64,000 nucleotides of DNA from CAVQGZ01 sp963712175 (lineage in GTDB: Bacteria > Actinomycetota > Actinomycetes > Jiangellales > Jiangellaceae), in NCBI GenBank assembly GCA_963712175.1, contig CAVQGZ010000001.1, forward strand, positions 248,001-312,000, in the 5' to 3' direction. The translations under genes were made by a program, and so were the position numbers. A model generated the notes under the pieces. That model searched no databases, was not told the DNA's origin, and saw nothing but the letters and a program-made list of their open reading frames with translations. The first letter of the stretch is position 1. The number at the start of each line of letters is the position of its first letter. Positions 60,618 to 64,000 of this stretch are shown here, in pieces.

Positions 60618-61295
60618 CTAGGCCGAGGCGGCCTTGTACCCCACGCCGCGCACGGTCTGGACGATCTCCGGGTGCTCCGGGTCGATCTCGATCTTGGCGC
60701 GCAGCCGCTGCACGTGGACGTTGACCAGCCGGGTGTCGGCGGAGTGCCGGTAGCCCCAGACCTGCTCCAGAAGCTCCTCACGCGTGAAGACCTGCCACGG
60801 CCGACGGGCCAGGCAGACCAGCAGGTCGAACTCGAGCGGGGTGAGCGAGATCTCCTCGTCCCCGCGGCGCACCACGTGGCCGGGCACGTCGATGGTGACG
60901 TCACCGGCGTGCAGCGTCGTCTGGCGTGGCGGCTCGATGCCACGCAGCCGCGTGCGCACCCGCGCCACCAGCTCCTTCGGCTTGAACGGCTTGACCACGT
61001 AGTCGTCCGCCCCGGACTCCAGCCCCAGGACGACGTCGACGGTGTCGGACTTGGCCGTCAGCATGACGATCGGCACGCCGGACTCCGCCCGGATGGCCCG
61101 GCACACCTCGATGCCGTCCATGCCTGGCAGCATGACGTCGAGAAGAACCAGGTCGGGCTGGAACTCGCCGAAGGCGGCCATGACCTCGTCACCACGAGTC
61201 ACCGTCTCGGTCTCGAAGCCCTCACCGCGAAGAACGATGCCGAGCATCTCTGCAAGGGCTGTGTCGTCGTCGACGACGAGGATTCGTCCTCTCAC
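60618..61295 (-). CDS. mtrA: Response regulator MtrA
   Basis: The 225-residue OmpR-family regulator has a receiver domain with the acidic pair in ILVVDDDTALAEMLGIVL, phospho-acceptor Asp in PDLVLLDVMLPGMDGIEVCR, and Lys in DYVVKPFKPKELVARVRTRL. The winged-helix domain ends SADTRLVNVHVQRLRAKIEI and VQTVRGVGYKAASA. MtrA is essential in mycobacteria and links cell-wall stress to division and replication. Confidence 0.97.
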   Translation of the reverse strand: MRGRILVVDDDTALAEMLGIVLRGEGFETETVTRGDEVMAAFGEFQPDLVLLDVMLPGMDGIEVCRAIRAESGVPIVMLTAKSDTVDVVLGLESGADDYVVKPFKPKELVARVRTRLRGIEPPRQTTLHAGDVTIDVPGHVVRRGDEEISLTPLEFDLLVCLARRPWQVFTREELLEQVWGYRHSADTRLVNVHVQRLRAKIEIDPEHPEIVQTVRGVGYKAASA

Positions 61296-61334
61296 AGGTC
61301 CATCGTGTCACGCCGCCTGTGAAACGATGAGGAC

Positions 61335-62467
61335 GTGAGCCAGACGGGTCCGCCATCGCCTCAGCAGCCGCCCCCCGGGTGGGGCGCTGCGCCGCCGCCG
61401 CCAGGATGGGGCCAGGCGACGCCACCTCCCGCCTGGGGCCAGCCCCAGCCGCCCTACCCCGGCTACGGCTGGGGAGGGCCGCCACCGTCACCCAAGCCTG
61501 GCAGCATCCCGCTGCGGCCACTGGGAGTCGGCGACATCCTCGAAGGCACCTTCTCGGTCCTGCGCCGCTACCCGGCAGCCACGCTGGGCTCGTCTGTCCT
61601 GGTCGTCGGCACCGTCAGCCTGCTCCAGGCACTCCTGTTCTGGCCGCTCGTCACGAGCCTGTCGGGAGTCCTCGACGCCGCGGAGTCCGGTGACCCAGAC
61701 CTTCTCGTCGCCGAGCTGGATGCCATCTCCTGGGCACCGCTGGCGCTCGCCGGGCTGCTGATCGGGCTGCTGTCGGTGACGCTGTTCGTCCTGCTCTCCG
61801 GGCTGCTGTCGATAGTGGTCGGCCAGTCCGCCATCGGGGCCCCGCTCAGCTTCAGCCAGGCATGGGGTCGAGCCTTGCCGCGACTTCCGAGGCTGCTGGG
61901 TGGCGCGGCACTTGTCGCCCTTCTCATCGGGGGGCTCTGGACGCTGGTCGTGCTGGCGTGGTTCCTCGCCGCGTGGAGCGGCAGCGGCGTCGGCTACGCG
62001 CTGCTCACGCTGCTCACGCTGCTGGGGGCGCTTCCCCTCACCCTCTACCTGGGCGTCAAGGTCTCGCTGACCACACCAGCCGTCGCGCTGGAGAGCACTG
62101 CCGACGGGCCGATCTCTCCGGTGACCGGGCTGCGGCGATCCTGGGGCCTGGTACGCGGGGCATGGTGGCGAACCCTGGGCGTCCTGCTTCTCGGTGCGGT
62201 CATCGCCGGGGCGCTGTCGCAGGTGATCGCGATCCCGGCAGGGATCGTGGTGTCAGCGCTGCCGCTGAGCCTCACCGCGGCCGTGGTGGCCTCCACCATC
62301 ACTGCCGGCCTCGGCCAGGCGGTGGCCCAGCCGGTGTCGGGCTTGATCCTCGCAATGGTGTACGTCGACCGACGGATTCGCACCGAGCAGCTGGACGCGG
62401 CACTGGCCAGGGCCGCCGGGGTCGAGCTACCGAGCCAGGCGGCTCCGCCACCGAGCGGCCAGCAGGC

Positions 62468-62474
<7 letters not shown>
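61335..62474 (+). CDS. Multi-pass membrane protein with Pro-rich N-terminus
   Basis: The 379-residue protein has a cytoplasmic Pro/Gly/Trp-rich tail (residues 1-55, repeats of PPGWG and PPPAWGQ) and then about six membrane helices with the LRPLGVGDILEGTFSVLRRY and PATLGSSVLVVG segments. This matches actinobacterial proteins annotated with a glycerophosphodiester phosphodiesterase membrane-domain-like region; no catalytic domain is present. It diverges from mtrA with a 39-base gap, so their promoters overlap. The GTG start has GAGGAC upstream. Confidence 0.8.
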
Positions 62475-63928
<1,454 letters not shown>

Positions 63929-63972
63929 AGAGGTTCTCCTGATGGGGTCAGACGCGCGCCGGACAGGGGTCG

Positions 63973-64000
63973 TCAGCGCACGGTGGGCTTGTTGGGAGTG
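63973..64000 (-). other. Possible C-terminal end of an upstream gene
   Basis: Reading the minus strand from the right edge, one frame gives TPNKPTVR then stop. This could be the tail of the next gene upstream of ahcY, but 28 bases are too few to support it. Confidence 0.2.

Noticed and set aside
63929..64000. SAH riboswitch upstream of ahcY
   Set aside because: Only 72 bases are available and no conserved SAH-element core could be recognised.

Overview
The window is a high-GC chromosomal segment from an actinomycete (phylum Actinomycetota). The evidence is the gene content and order: tRNA-Trp-secE-nusG-rplKA, rplJL, rpoBC, rpsLG-fusA-tuf, the unbroken S10-spc-alpha supercluster, ahcY near mtrA-mtrB-lpqB-comF-hpf-secA, a giant NAD-dependent glutamate dehydrogenase, and small actinobacterial families (DUF1707, DUF2505, DUF6912-like, Rv3235-like, BldC-like HTH). 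GTG and TTG starts are common and neighbouring genes are often coupled by ATGA, GTGA or TGATG. The order within the class cannot be fixed by eye. I saw no insertion sequence, prophage, integron or CRISPR array.

Region 1 (1-20108, minus strand) is translation machinery, read from right to left: tuf, terminator, S10 operon (S10 L3 L4 L23 L2 S19 L22 S3 L16 L29 S17), spc operon (L14 L24 L5 S14 S8 L6 L18 S5 L30 L15 secY adk map), a small DUF1707 membrane protein coupled to map, then infA L36 S13 S11 S4 rpoA L17 truA, an RsmC-like methyltransferase, and L13-S9 with its own promoter. S9 runs off the left edge.

Region 2 (20206-35401, minus strand) holds fusA, rpsG, rpsL, rpoC, rpoB, rplL, rplJ, an LppX/LprG-like lipoprotein, rplA, rplK, nusG, secE and tRNA-Trp. 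As sequenced, fusA carries a +1 insertion at the domain III/IV junction. The rpoB and tRNA-Trp promoters are near copies of each other. The rplJ leader is long and structured.

Region 3 (35443-49606) is metabolic: aspartate aminotransferase and adenosine deaminase (plus strand), NAD-glutamate dehydrogenase (minus), DUF2505 and an alpha/beta hydrolase (plus), then a six-gene minus-strand run: SAF/CpaB-like, CpaE-like ATPase, HAD phosphatase, WS/DGAT acyltransferase with an altered active-site motif, patatin lipase, DUF6912-like.

Region 4 (49607-64000) starts with an intergenic region opening onto a BldC-like HTH gene. It continues with a LysM protein, an Rv3235-like protein, secA, a YcaQ-type DNA glycosylase, hpf, comF, the lpqB-mtrB-mtrA envelope-stress module, a multi-pass membrane protein and ahcY.

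The most notable observations are the fusA frameshift, several downstream genes of coupled pairs whose only plausible start codon is CTG (truA, the lipoprotein, ada, ycaQ), the orphan CpaB/CpaE-like pair fused into a lipid-enzyme operon, and the WS/DGAT with a missing second active-site histidine. No clearly new multi-gene system is evident; most of the window is conserved actinobacterial core.
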